Positions 12,201 to 24,882 are shown, numbered from the stretch's first letter. The stretch: 64,000 nucleotides of DNA from Leucaena leucocephala (GCA_037074615.1 CM073551.1:21079750-21143749); one strand, 5' to 3'. The notes: generated by a model not told the origin, from the letters alone. Numbers and translations: made by a program.

Positions 12201-13465
12201 AATTGGTTTTGGACGTAATGCCATTGGTGGCCGTGATGGAAGGTTCTATATTGTGACTGATCCAAGAGATGACGACCCTGTTAACCCAAGACCAGGGACC
12301 CTGCGACACGCAGTTATTCAAGACAGACCCTTGTGGATTGTGTTCAAGAGGGACATGGTTATCACTTTAAAACAAGAACTTATCATGAACAGCTTCAAGA
12401 CCATAGATGGTCGTGGAGTGAATGTGCACATTGCTTATGGGGCTTGCATTACTATACAATTCGTCACCAATGTCATCATCCATGGTTTACATATCCATGA
12501 CTGCAAACGCACGGGTAATGCCATGGTTCGTAGCTCACCAACTCATTATGGTTGGAGAACTATGGCTGATGGAGATGGGATTTCCATCTTTGGTTCAAGT
12601 CACATTTGGATTGACCATAACTCACTGTCTAATTGCGCTGATGGCCTTATTGATGCAATTATGGGTTCCACTGCCGTTACCATTTCCAACAATTACTTCA
12701 CCCACCACAATGAGGTAGTTGATTTTCCTCTAGCCCTCTTATTTCCAGGATTAAAAGATTCTATACTTATAGCTCTGCAATCATGCAGGTTATGCTACTG
12801 GGTCACAGTGATTCATATGTAAGAGACAAGCAGATGCAAGTAACCATAGCCTACAATCATTTTGGGGAGGGTCTTGTACAGAGAATGCCAAGGTAACATT
12901 CTTTTTATGCAAACTCAATTCCTAGTAATCTTCTTAAGCTTGTAGGAGGTAGAAATGATGCGAAATGCTTTGTTAAAAGTTATATATCAACATAGGAGGT
13001 GGACTCTTTTGATTTTCCAGGTGCAGACATGGATATTTCCATGTGGTAAACAATGACTATACCCACTGGGAAATGTATGCAATTGGTGGCAGTGCTAATC
13101 CCACCATTAACAGCCAAGGCAACCGATACCTTGCCACTCGAAACCGTTTTGCCAAGGAGGTAAAATCTTAAACACTGAATTTTAGTCCCAGAGACATTGC
13201 AGTGACAGTAGTAATATTGAATATTTGGGATGTACATGGTTAGGTGACTAAGAGAGTGGAAACAGACTCTAGGATATGGAGGCATTGGAATTGGAGATCA
13301 ATGGGAGACCTCATGTTAAACGGAGCCTATTTCACTTCATCAGGAAGGGGTGCTGCAGCCAGCTATGCCAGAGCCTCCAGTTTAGGGGCTAAGGCTTCTT
13401 CTATGGTTGGTGTCATTACTTCTGGAGCTGGTGTTCTTACCTGCCGCAGGGGCTTCACCTGTTAA
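9270..13465 (+). CDS. Pectate lyase (polysaccharide lyase family 1), complete, seven exons
   Basis: Exons 9270-9406, 9578-9631, 9970-10035, 12072-12714, 12789-12892, 13021-13159 and 13244-13465 join in frame to 454 aa. Secreted enzymes of this family cleave de-esterified homogalacturonan in the cell wall by Ca2+-dependent beta-elimination. An N-terminal signal peptide (about residues 8-34) is followed by a Pec_lyase_N-type segment and TGNPIDDCWRCD, then the parallel beta-helix with IWIDHNSLSNCADGLIDA, NHFGEGLVQRMPRCRHGYF and VNNDYTHWEMYAIGGS. The closing block runs ASSLGAKASSMVG to CRRGFTC. The DGLID acidic cluster and the RMPR arginine are the usual Ca2+-binding and catalytic positions. Closest in style to the PLL18/PLL4-type group. 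Intron 3 is 2,036 nt; the others are short. An alternative start is Met at 9288. Convergent with TMKL1. Confidence 0.95.
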
Positions 13466-14597
13466 AAACCACAAAACTCTATAAAAGAAAGAAAAACAAA
13501 GTTTTCATTCTTTCTCCAACTATGAATGAAGATTGCATTATTATTACAGACATGTAGAGTGAGAGGTCACATCCCATTAAGGTGTTGGGAGAAACTGTGT
13601 AAATGAATATTTTACATATCCCAGTTGTTATCAAGTTGATGAAGCCATTAGTTTCCCCAACTTTCTCAATATTCCTTCTGCTTCAAACTCCACAAATTCA
13701 TTTCCAAGGGAAGCAGATTCTACGGAAGTAATCGTCTCTTTGATTATTATTATTATTGTATTACCTTCTTTAGAGAAAACTCTTCCATTTGTTCCAAATG
13801 AGATGAACCAAAGGAGTAGAGGAGACATGTATTACTATAATAGTTACTTGTGTATTTTCTTCAAATCCAAGTTTAATTTTTTTGCACTTTCGCCTTGTAA
13901 TTTTAAAATACATTTAATATTTATTAGCTTTATAAGTAAATTTAAATAAATGCATACATCCTGAAAGTATTTTAAACAGATGATATATCCTTTTAGCTTT
14001 AAATATGGCTAGTCAATATTCATTGATTAAATGCATACATTACTTTGTATAACTGCCAATATACGAAGAATAAGTTGTCTTATTTGTAATTTTTGAATAA
14101 TATATTATATATTGAAAAAAATATGACTTTAATTTTAAACTAAACACATGCCATAATGATAAAATATATGAATATCAATAAATAAAATAAAATTCAAAGA
14201 TTGATAAATAAATAACTTCTATAAAATTCAAAATTCAACCCAATAATAAATGATAATAGCATTCACTGTTTACAGAGAGTACTAAATATGAGTTTGTCAA
14301 CATGTTTATACTCATCACAACACCCATTAATGAGATTAGACCATCTATTTCTATAAATACATTCTTCAAATTTTCCATTTCTCATCCATTCCACAGAGAG
14401 AGAGACATGAAATTTATGGAAACTGTAACTCAAAAGAGTCACATATCTACTAGTATGCAAATGGATCACAAATACTCTTTTGTCTATCTCTTTCCACAAT
14501 CTTGTGAAAAAAATGGAGAGAAAGAAGAAGAAAGGATCCAAATACAAAACAGTCACAGCACAGAATAAAAGGACATAATGATATGTAAAATCCAAAT
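13466..14597. other. Intergenic between convergent pectate lyase and TMKL1
   Basis: Holds the 3' untranslated regions of both genes. The two small open frames here overlap each other antisense (14263-14601 minus and 14302-14568 plus) and resemble no protein I know. Confidence 0.7.
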
Positions 14598-17405
14598 TCA
14601 TAAAGGAGTGCCACTGCCACTTCTTGTTTCTGTAGGGCTATATAAAGCAGACCTATTCCTAGGCCTATTCTCTTCCAACTGTCTCACAACTTCCTCCATG
14701 CTTGGTCTCACTGAAGCCACTGGTGCACAACATCCCATTGCAACCTTCAATGCTTGCACCAACCCATCTTCCATTGGACTCCTTATCCCTTTCAGAAGCT
14801 CCACATCAAACACTTCCATTGTTGTCTCCTCCAACACCGCCACTTTCACCATCGAAGGTAGATCCACCACCTCCCCGCTCCTCCCATTCTTGCCCGGTTT
14901 CTTCCCTATCAATATCTCCAGCAGTAATATCCCGAATGCATAAACATCAGTCCTCGAGTTGCATTTCTTCATCTTTTGAAGCTCTGGAGCCTTGTAGCCG
15001 TCTGCTTTCGCCTGCGCCACCATTTCATCAGCTACAGCAGGGATCATTAGCTTGTCCAGCCCAAACTCAGTGAGCCTAGCAACAAAGAACTCGTCAACTA
15101 GCACGTTCTTAGATCGTACATTGCCATGAGTGATTGGAACATCAAGTCCTGTATGAAGATATGCTAGTCCCCTGGCTATTCCTAATGCAATCTTGTGTCG
15201 CCTGGCCCAGTTTAACATTGGTTTTCCAGCTTTAGTTTCTGCCGTAGGATGGTAAAATTGTAACGCTATGGTCAATGCCAAGATATTTAGTGAAAATGAA
15301 ACACACAAAAAAGTGAATCTACTACCAGAAAGGATAATGGTCAATGATGAATCCAGTCCTCCATTCCCAGAATGATAAAGGCTAACCATTTTTTGGCTTC
15401 TTTCTAATGGAATTGTAACTTTTGCTATATAAACTATCTAAAAACTACATTCAGAATGATTGTTTAGAAAAAGTGAGATAAACAGAAATGGTGGTCAAGC
15501 AAACATTTTCATTGGAAAATACAAAAAAACAACACCGACCCAACCTTTGCTATGCGCTCATTGGGATCACACTATCTGGACAACAATAACAACATCACGA
15601 CAACTTGATCGAATAAATAGCCAATCATCTACCTCTTATGAATAAAATTATAGGAGGTACTTGATCCAACTCAAATAGTGTAAGTAATTGACCCACATGA
15701 TCTCCATGGACAGCATTTTTTCCATCATCGCACATTTACTTTTTTCCAACTCAATTTTAATTTGAGATAGTCCAAAGTCTCACGCAAATGCTTTAAATAG
15801 CAGAAACCTTTTATCAAAGTAGACACTTGACAAAGAAATCAGGGGGACTCCAAGCGAAAATGAAAATGAGAGTGATTTTCAATAGAAGATACCATGTAAG
15901 CATATATACACCAACGGAAAGTAAAAGTGCTTAAGGGAAATTAATAACTTCACATTGAACATACCATGTAAAAGATCATGAAGAGTTCTGAGTGGAAGAT
16001 AGTCATAAATAAGAAGCTTCTCTCCTCTTTTCCCCTGATAGAAGGCTCTCAAAGGAATCAAATTCTCATGTCGAATCCTTCCCAATTGCTTAATAACCGG
16101 CAAGCACGATGCCCTATCGTTGCAGCTACCTTCCCTCAATAACCTCAAAGCAATGGTTCCTCCATCGGCAAGCTTTGCCTTATAAACAGTCCCATAACAT
16201 GTCTTCTCCATAACTTGTCCCGTCGCGTTCAACACATCATCTAACGACAAATTCTCGCCACCTTGGAACAACATAAGCTTCCCTTCACCACCACCCATAG
16301 CACCATTACTACCACCACCATTTTCTTCATCATCATCATCTTCATCTTCCTGCAATTCATCTTCACTATCTCCCTTACCCTTCCTCCTCTTATTTTGCAT
16401 ATACCCAATAAGCAAAGAAACTAAAACCACAGCTCCAGTCATGAGAGTGATAACTATACCAGCAACTGCACCAGAGCTCAATCTAGGATTTCCATTACAA
16501 GCTCTTAAAGGTAACCCACACAAGCCAGGGTTATTCCCTTCAAAAACCTCCACACCAAATTTCGATGATTCACCAAAAGTAGGCAAAACCCCACTAAAAT
16601 TGTTGTGAGAAAGATTCAGTTTCTCTAGCCTATTTAGCCCAGCTAAGCTCTGAGGAATTGAACCCGTAAACATATTATTTCCCAAGTCAAGCTGTTTCAG
16701 CCCACCAAAATCGGCGATGAATTCAGGAAAAACCCCAGAAAAGTTGTTGTTGCCTAAATCAAGAAATTGCAGATTCTTGCAAGAAGATTCGGGCAATGCC
16801 GGTTCAGGAAGAGACCCGGAAAACATGTTGCCATGGAGTCTAAGAGAAACGAGTTTATCACACAAATTCCAGATCGATGGTGGTAAAGCTCCACTCAACA
16901 TATTGTCATCCAAAACGACATCGTTAAGTGAGGAACCATACCCAAGCTCAATAGGAATTGTCCCTTTCAACGAATTGATGTTGAGGTAGAGACTCTGAAG
17001 CATTGGAAACTCTGCAAGTTCCCTAGGAAGCGAACCAGAGAGATTCGCAGAAGGAAGCTGAAGAGAAAGTAAACGTAAAGAGGGGTCTCTGAAAAGAGAA
17101 AGATTGGTCCATTGTGGTGAAGACAAGTCATTGCATGGCAGGGGAGAGCCATTTGAGAAAACCCATTTCAGTCCCCTCCATTGGCAAAGGGGTATAGAGG
17201 AATTCCATGAAGACAAAACGAGGTTATCGGCGTTACCTTGAAGGGTAGCTCTGATTTTACCCAATAGAAGCTCGACATCCAAAGAAGAAGATGAAGAAGG
17301 AGGCGGAAAAGAGGCTGCCAAGGCACTAGATTTGTTGGCGTCGAAGCTGCAGAATAAGAAGCTGAACATGAAAACGTAGAGAGAGAAAAGCCTCGTCACC
17401 GCCAT
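14598..17405 (-). CDS. TMKL1: TMKL1-type LRR receptor-like pseudokinase, complete, two exons
   Basis: Exon 1 (17405-15965) and exon 2 (15238-14598) join in phase 1 (CATG|gtatg, cag|AA) to give 693 aa. Order: signal peptide, LRR N-cap, about six LRRs ending near HNNFSGVLPTFG, transmembrane helix (AVAGIVITLMTGAVVLVSLL), an acidic juxtamembrane run of Asp/Glu, then a kinase fold. Catalytic residues are missing: the VAIK lysine is Arg (IALRLL), HRD is THGNVRSKN, and DFG is EFG (LTEFGLDK). That is the recognised TMKL1 state, so it should act as a plasma-membrane pseudokinase rather than an enzyme. The C-terminus RSALYSPTETRS matches TMKL1. An in-frame upstream ATG at 17462 would add 19 residues; 17405 is preferred because the signal peptide starts there. 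Intron 726 nt. Confidence 0.94.
16322..16352 (-). repeat. (ATC/GAT)n-like tract inside the TMKL1 coding region
   Basis: On the coding strand a run of GAT/GAA codons encodes the Asp/Glu juxtamembrane stretch (EDEDDDDEENGGG). Such codon runs often vary in length between alleles. Confidence 0.7.
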
Positions 17406-17705
17406 GAATGAAGTGAAGAAGAAGAAGCTGAGGGGAAAGGTGGTAGTGGGAGCGAGTAACAAAGGAGGAAAGACGCTCTCTTTTTTGGGAAAGTTGACAG
17501 TGTTGACTATTAGTAAACTAGATGTCTAGTATTTCAACGGATCTGATTTAATCCACTCATTAAGATCGGATGGTTGTAATGTATTCACCGTTAGTTAAAA
17601 CTTTTAGAACGATGAATTGATTACTAGGTTTTTTATTTTTTTTTAATATAAGATAACACTTTTTTAAGTCCTAAAATAAATCAATTTCCTAGTTATGAAG
17701 GAAGC
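17406..17705 (-). promoter_or_regulatory. Upstream region of TMKL1
   Basis: About 300 bases lie between the TMKL1 start and the hAT-type MITE. Two TTGAC cores 10 bases apart (GTTGACAGTGTTGACT, near 17492-17507 plus) resemble WRKY W boxes; only the second has the full TTGAC[CT] form. No clear TATA box was picked out. Confidence 0.4.
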
Positions 17706-17713
17706 ATGCGGCT

Positions 17714-18349
17714 TAGGGGTGGTAATGCGGGCCAACCCGTCGAAAACGGGTTGGCCCGCCGCGGGTTGGGGGGAGGCGGGTTGGGGAAACCCCAACCCGA
17801 GACCGCCATGCCCGCCAACCCGCCAGTTTTTTTATTTTTTTTTTAATTTTTTATATATAATTTTTTAATTTTTTTTCAACTTTTTTTTTTTTAAAAAAAT
17901 TACATATGTCAATATTAATTAGATTCGAATCATGTCTTAAGTCGTCAAAATATTTATTTAGTCAATTTTGTCACTATCTATAGATAAATCTATCACAAAG
18001 AAAATTATAATAAAATAAAATAAATATATATAAAGAAAGAAATGAGTCAATGAGATAAAGTTAATATAAATTAAATATAATGTCTCTTGTTTAACTAATG
18101 CTCTCAAATTAGTAAAGTATAAATGTGTAATATAAATAATAAAAAAAATAAAAATAAAAAGTAAAAAAAAAAAAAAAAAGCGGGCTAACCCGCCAACCCG
18201 GCGGGTTAGCCCGCCGCGGGTGCGGGCTTGGCGGGTGCGGGTCAAAAAGACCCGCATCAAAGTGGGTTGCAATTTTTGCAACCCAACCCGCCAATTTTTG
18301 GCGGGTTGGCGGGTTGGGCCCGCGGGCCCAACCCAAATTACCAGCCCTA
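17714..18349 (+). mobile_element. hAT-type non-autonomous element (MITE), copy 2, 8-bp TSD
   Basis: The 636-bp element starts TAGGGGTGGTAAT and ends ATTACCAGCCCTA, near-perfect terminal inverted repeats. Its flanks carry a perfect 8-bp duplication ATGCGGCT (17706-17713 and 18350-18357). Both ends contain many GGCGGGTT/AACCCGCC words able to pair with each other around an AT-rich core. It shares core blocks with 6419-6979. No transposase is encoded; open frames inside are low-complexity. Confidence 0.94.
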
Positions 18350-18357
18350 ATGCGGCT

Positions 18358-21300
18358 TAATTTTTCACGAAGTTAAAAATTTAGAAAAATTACATTTAAA
18401 TCATATACAAAAAATTTAATTATAAAAATATTCTAAAAAGTCATCAAATTATTGTGAAATCTCACAGAATTTAGGATTAATTTTTTTAATTGTAAAATGA
18501 TAAAATTATCCTTAGAAAAAATACCTCAGTTATTTTTCTTCTTCTTCCAATTGTTATTCATTTCTCTCAAAATTATCATTCATATTGTGTGAGTTATTAT
18601 TTTTTTCCTTCTTACTTGAGTTGTTATTTTTTTCTCGTAGATTTATCATTCATATTGTTTAAATTTTTTAGAGGCAATTTCATCATTTCATAATTCAAAA
18701 AATTATTTGCATATATCTAGTAGGATTTCACAATAATTTAATAATTTTTTAGGATTTTTTTACAATTAAGTTGGATTTAAATATAATTTTTCTTTGAAAT
18801 TTTAGTAAATTAAAAAAAAATTATTAACTCCTAAAAAGTTTAAACTCTCTATTTTACTTACTCCCAACCAAACAACAAGGAAAACATATATACATACATA
18901 CAACCTTTGGTGAGAACATGAAATCAGCATCAAAAGAGAGATTTAGAAATGAAGTTCATCATAGATGAGCTATGACTCTAATGAATTAATCAATTAATTA
19001 ATGCCTGTAAATAGAAAACATGAACAAATAATAATAAGGAAACAAGGAGACATTGACGTTTGAATATTTAATAATTTTGTTGTGCTGCTTTTTGAAGCTT
19101 TGCATTATTATTTTGTGTGTCCTTGCACGCTTCCCTCTCATTTGGGGTGCTTCTTCCATTACTTTGCGCTCTGTTCATTTGTTCACTAAATTACATCACA
19201 AATACCCCAGATTTTTAAATATTACAGTTATCCAAAAACAAACACAACTTAATTCTCAAGTTTTATATCAAAGGATTTCTCTAGCATATATGGTCATCTT
19301 GGGTGAATTTTATGCGTTTAATTAATTTAGAAAAATAAAAATTTCACAATTATTTTATTATACTTGAAAAAATTCATATTATATTTATTAATTACCAGAA
19401 ATTTGGTCTAGAATGCTTTTTTTCTCAAATTTTTAAGAAAATTGCAAACTTTGAGGTTGAAAATTTTATTACTAAATTATCAAAACCGTAGTTTAAAATA
19501 AAAATAGTAATGCTTGTTTCAAGAATATCTTAATATTCAATAGTACCTTAAGTCATACTTTTATCTTAAAGTTTACAAAATTTAGATCATATGTAATTTT
19601 TATTAATAAAAACAAAAGTTCAAAAAAAAATGAAGATAGCTTTATCTAAAATACATAAATAAAAACTATAAAAGAAATTATTTACTTAAGAATATAATAT
19701 ATTCTGCAGATGCAATGGCATTTCACTATATGCCATTTTAACTTGTTTGCTAACTGCGCAGGACGCTCTCTCTCTCTGTTTATTTCAGTTAACATGAGAT
19801 GCATTGTCTTTCGAGGTCCATGCTTTATCACCGTACACGTGTCGGCCACATGTATTTATAAATAAAAAAATACTATCCCAATCTTAAATATAATAATATA
19901 TTTTAATTATATATATAAAATTTTAATTTATTTTATTTTTTAAAATTATAATTTTTTTTAAAATAAACTTATATAATACACATAATTAAAAAATATTTTA
20001 AATAAATTAATATATAATTATTATAATATATTAATTTAAATAAATTTTTAATCTATTTAAATTAATTAAATAAATATTAGCAGTAGGTAGTAATGTTTTT
20101 GTCTACCGATTAAAAAATAAATTAAAATGTTTATTTATATATTTGGGAAGGGATAATTTTTAATAAAAGTTATCCTATAAGGAACTTTTACAAAGTGAGT
20201 ACAGAGTCTGAAACTCTGAATCGTACAAAAAACACAGATATTCGATTTTGTATTATATATAATTATTAAATATATATAAGTTAAATGACATAATCATGTT
20301 GTGATAGAATCTTTGAGACTTTGACACACTTGAAAAATAGTTTTTTGTTGAACGCTAAGTTATTTAACTATAATAAATATGATTTTATTTATTTTCATAT
20401 GGAATAAATATTTTTATTTATTTATTTATTTTATTGAAAATGTTTAAATTAAATCTAGTGGTGTGGCCAGAAAGAAGGGGGCCCACATGCTTGGAGGTCT
20501 GAATACAAAAATAAGAGACAATGATGAGATGGACACGTTGAAGTTGAACAAAAAGAAAGCCTTGGAGGGTTCGGTTCACGTAGGGTAAGTACCACCTATT
20601 CTTCCACGGGGTCTCCTTCAATCTTCTTACTATTGGTATTTATGTTGGGAAAATAATAGAAATATTCTAAAAATATAATAAATCTAGAAATAAATAGGAC
20701 TCTGTACTGATACATATATATTTATTGTTAGTAATATTTGATTATTGGTAATAGATTTAATTTAAAATTTATTTTTTTAAGTTTTTTTTATCATTTTTCT
20801 ATTTTCTACCCCTTAAGTTTCTTAGAGGAATCTGAGCAGATAGTTCCCTATTATTGGTTTGGTCTGTCACTGTCCACATGGCAGTTTTTTTTAATTTTAA
20901 TTATATATTGATGATTATTTATTATATTATATTGGTCAAAGACAATACTTCCCTTGACAATATATCATGATTGCTAATTTTGCCTAGTGATTTATATACA
21001 TACATACTTTCATATATATATATATATATATAATTATTTCTGTAGTGTCTTAGGAAATTTTTTTGAGTTAATTATTGCATGTACGTACTTTATTTTTTTT
21101 TCAATTTTTAATAACATAACTTGTTATAAATTTTTTTAAAAGCAATAAACTAAGCAAGTTCTCATTTACTTTAAGAATTTTGACAAATAATGTATGCATA
21201 ACTTAATATAAATTTTATATTTTATAATACTCATTCAGATCCTAAATATAAAATTTTATTAAGATAATTTGATTTGATTATTAACATATGACCCTAAAAC

Positions 21301-21560
21301 TATTCTGTCTACTGCATTAATTTTTTTTTGAACATCTTTTTATTATAAAGAAAATTAGTAAATAGATTTAATTATGAGAAGGGGTAATATTTGTATTGAC
21401 TTATAAATACTTATAAATGAACAAAAGGGGTTCCACACATCTAAAGTAGAGCCAAGTAGATATAAAGTTATAAACACATTGATTGGCTGAGATTTGCATG
21501 CAATCATATTGGCTAGATTTTTTTTTTTTTTTGAGAAAAAAAGGATTGCATGCAATACTA
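18358..21560. other. Intergenic, no gene seen
   Basis: AT-rich sequence with a short (TA)n tract at about 21013-21032. A 90-codon frame at 19053-19325 and a 67-codon frame at 20418-20621 (minus) match no family I know and have no splice or promoter context. Confidence 0.65.
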
Positions 21561-21562
21561 TA

Positions 21563-22066
21563 GGCCTGTTTAGAAAGGACTTTAAAAAAAGGCTTATAGA
21601 CAACTTATAGAAAAGGACTTTTGGAGAAGAGTTTATAGAAAAAAAAGTGGTTTTGAGTAAATAGGTGTTTGGATAGTTATTTTTAGAATGACTTTTTATG
21701 GTGGTAAATTACAAAAAAGGGTATGATTTGATTTAAAGTAAGAGAGAGGAGGGAGTTAGAGAAAAGAGAAGAGAGAGGAGAGAAGGAAGAGAGGAAAGAG
21801 GAGAGAGGGTGTAAGAAAAAGTAGGAGAGAAGAGAGAGAGTGTAAGAAAAAGTAGGGGTAAGATAGTAATTGGATAGTCCATAAGTGTTTTTACTGTTGA
21901 AAAAGCTATTTTAAATAACTTATTCAAAACTATGATTTTAAACTATGGTTTTGTCCAAAAGTACTTATGGACAAATAAACCTGTTTATTTTAAAATTTCT
22001 CTAAACTAAAATTTAGGTCAAAAATCTTTTTAAAACCGCGATTTAAAAACTTACCAAACATGGCGT
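21563..22066 (+). mobile_element. Purine-tract MITE family, copy 1
   Basis: Ends are roughly inverted (GGCCTGTTTAGAAAGGACTTT against the complement of AAAAACTTACCAAACATGGC). Inside is an ordered set of blocks: GTGTTTGGATAGTTA, GTAAATTACAAAAAAGGGTATGAT, a long AG-only tract (about 21740-21840), GTGTAAGAAAAAGTA, ATAGTAATTGGATAGTC and AAGCTATTTT. The same blocks recur in five other places in the window. No transposase frame. Confidence 0.8.
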
Positions 22067-22216
22067 ATGTCGTAATCAGCCTTTACTTTACTTTGGGGAA
22101 AAAGAACATATGGAAGCAATCATTTTATTTGATTATGACATCTATGAATCATTGCTATCCTTTCACTATTCAATCTCACGCTCCCCTTCGCCATTATTCT
22201 CTTCTATATAATATTC

Positions 22217-22763
22217 AGGGTGTGTTTGGATTAGCTTTTGGAGAATATATTCTGCCAAGAATAGATTCTGAAAAATAGATTTTGGGTAAAATAGATTTTG
22301 AAAAGAATAGATTTTAGGAATAAAGATGTTTGGATGATTAGTAGTAGAATCACTTTTTATATTGGTAAATTACTAAAAAGGGTATGATATGATTAAAAGT
22401 AAGAGAGATGAAAGATGATAGAGAAGAAAGAGGAGAGAGTATAGAGAGTAGAGAGGAGAGAGAAAAAGAGAGATAAGAGAGGAGAGAGGAAAGAGAAAAA
22501 GAGAGATAAGAGAAGAGTGAGGAGAGATGATAGAAAAGAAGAGAGAGGGTGTAAGAAAAAGTAAGGGTATAATAATAATTGGATAATCTAAAACCTAGAT
22601 TTCAAAGAAAAAGCTATTTTCAGTGGCTTATTTAAAACCTAGGTTTCAAACCGAGGTTTTATCCAAAATCAATTCTCAACAAAAATTGTTGTTTGTGTAA
22701 AAAATTTCCAAACCGCGATTTTGCCCCAGAATCCATTTTGAAAAGCTGTCCCAAACAGGCACT
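22217..22763 (+). mobile_element. Purine-tract MITE family, copy 2
   Basis: Starts GTGTGTTTGGATTAGCTTTT and ends AAAAGCTGTCCCAAACAGGCAC, an imperfect terminal inverted repeat. It has the same internal block order as copy 1, with an AG tract at about 22400-22550. It lies only about 150 bp after copy 1 in the same orientation. TIR style (GTTTGG) is hAT- or Mutator-like; a target-site duplication was not resolved. Confidence 0.8.
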
Positions 22764-22769
22764 CAATCA

Positions 22770-23363
22770 ATAAAGAAATATAAAATCGATTTCTTAACGT
22801 GTATTTTTTTTATACTGTTTTTGAATATGTTATCAAATTTTTAGTTTTAAAATTCACAATTATTTCTCTTAATACATATATTTTTTTTACAAAGTAAACT
22901 TAAAATTTAAAAGATCTAATAGAGTATTATATTATCAGACTAATTTTATGTTATTATTTTTTAGTGTTTACTCTATGTCATATATATTTAGTGTGTGTCT
23001 TTCGAGTTTAGAATATTTATTTTAATTTTATATTAATTATATTTTTAAAGTATGAAGTATATAAAACAACATAAATAGGTAATTTTGATAAATAAGAATA
23101 CAGTTTGGACTATGTATAGAAATTGTACTAAAGCTGTTGACATATTCTAAACAATTTTTTGAAACAAGACATGATTTATGTAAGGCGTTCTTGTTTCTAC
23201 TTTTATTTTTTCACCATTAGAAAAGTTAAGTCATTGAATAAAGTTACCAAAGCTCTAAATGATCATGTTCTCTTGTTTTTTCCAGAATGCTAAGGAACAG
23301 TACAACGAAAGCCATTAAGATGATTAGGATTTAGTGGACCAAAAAGATAAAAAGAAAATGCTA

Positions 23364-23403
<40 letters not shown>

Positions 23404-24100
23404 TCTCACTATGCCTGTCTATATATATAAAATAAAATAGAAAGGTTTATGATTATTGGTTATAATCATTATGAAACACTTTCTTGGATCTCTTTAAAAT
23501 ATCTCAACAAATATATTTGCTTTTTAGTTTGAAATCTTTATTTACTTTAGTTGTCGTAAGCATATCAATATTCTTGTATTTATATATATGGTTGTTGCTG
23601 AAAAAGTTGGGATTTGTCTTATGAGAGGGAAATTAAAGTGTCACAAAAAAAAAACAATAAATTGTTGAAATTTTAGTTGCAACTTTGGAATCTTAATTTC
23701 GAGATACAACGTTGTTTGAAATTTTTACCTAATAATTATGGTATTTTTTTTTCCAGCAATATTGTTACTTGGAACATGAATTTGAAGAGGAGAGAAAACA
23801 AATAGACAATTTTGGAATTTGAGAAGAAAGCTGTTGGGCATGGTGGGAACATATGTAACTTTTTCATAATGATCGAACACTTTCTTTTTCTTCTCTTTTG
23901 CTTTTTTATTTCCTATTATTATGTTTAATTAATGCGAAATCTTTATTAACTAATTTAACCCACTTGAGCTATTCAATCTTCAACTTGAGTTTTAAGTAGG
24001 GGATGCATTTGAACAGCCAAAAGTAATCAATTCCTTACTATAATTATTTATAATTGTGAGGTTACATCATGTTAGTCCAAAGATAGGTTACAAGTAATAA
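22770..24100. other. Intergenic, no gene seen
   Basis: AT-rich DNA holding a 34-bp (TA)n tract at 23367-23400. No coding region supported. Confidence 0.7.
23367..23400. repeat. (TA)n microsatellite
   Basis: Seventeen TA units. Confidence 0.9.
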
Positions 24101-24104
24101 GTTT

Positions 24105-24385
24105 ACTGAGATTCCACCTATCGTTCGTAAATTTAACTGGCTAAAGGGTGAGACATACGACTATTTAGAGTGTGTTTAATTCTTAGAGAGTACTACTTTA
24201 TTCTAGTTCCAGTCGTAGCGTTTATGGAATCATCTTAACCCCTGGGTGTCTAGATTTACGCTTGATGGTAATAGACAGCTCGCCTTGCCTGACATTGGTA
24301 TCGTCTAGGAGGAAGAAAGATTTCGCCTTGTTTTTAGATTGTGAGTGAGCCCAACCTCTTTCCAAAAAATTTTATAGTAAAAAAA
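24105..24385 (-). repeat. Dispersed repeat of unknown class, minus copy
   Basis: The reverse complement runs GGTTGGGCTCACTCACAATC, TCTTTCTTCCTCCTAGACGA, TACCAATGTCAGGCAAGGCG, then TAAATCTAGACACC and GTAGTACTCTCTAAG. This is co-linear with 25470-25690 and 47318-47525. It is the longest and least decayed copy. No TIR or LTR was recognised. Confidence 0.7.
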
Positions 24386-24882
24386 ACAAAGTTCACTGAG
24401 CTTCCAATCTAAAAAACTTGCTGGAATCTCAATCAAAGTGAGAATTCCAGTTGGTCGCAAATTATATTTCTTTATTGATTGTAGCGTGTCAATTCTTCTA
24501 AACTTCATCCTTCATTCACCGACAAACTTTTAAATACTCAAATCATTTGATATGGCTCTCACCTGCAGACAAAGTTCTTCTTCTTCTTTATTTGTCAATG
24601 CTGGGTTTTTCTCCATTACAAGTACAAGTGATGTTAATTTCAAAAATTGAATGGAAGAGCTCCTTGAATCCTCTGTGGCTAGCCTCACACTTTACTTGTG
24701 AGACTCCTCTAATATGGACCTATGACATTCTTCCCTCAATTGATTGATTTTCTTCTTCAAAGCCAGATGACTAGGCAATAGAGGGCTTGGATATATGCAG
24801 TTACATATAACTCTCCTGCAATGCACACAGTGTGTGCCTGAGAAATGAGCCAAAACACGTTTTATATGGATTTTATATTATA

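Noticed and set aside
19053..19325. 90-codon hydrophobic frame in the long intergenic stretch
   Set aside because: AT-driven hydrophobic codons, no promoter, no recognisable signal peptide plus mature protein.
21733..21927. Leu/Ser/Pro-rich open frames (also at 26277-26492 and 49377-49643)
   Set aside because: Translations of the pyrimidine strand of the purine-tract MITE; low complexity, not proteins.
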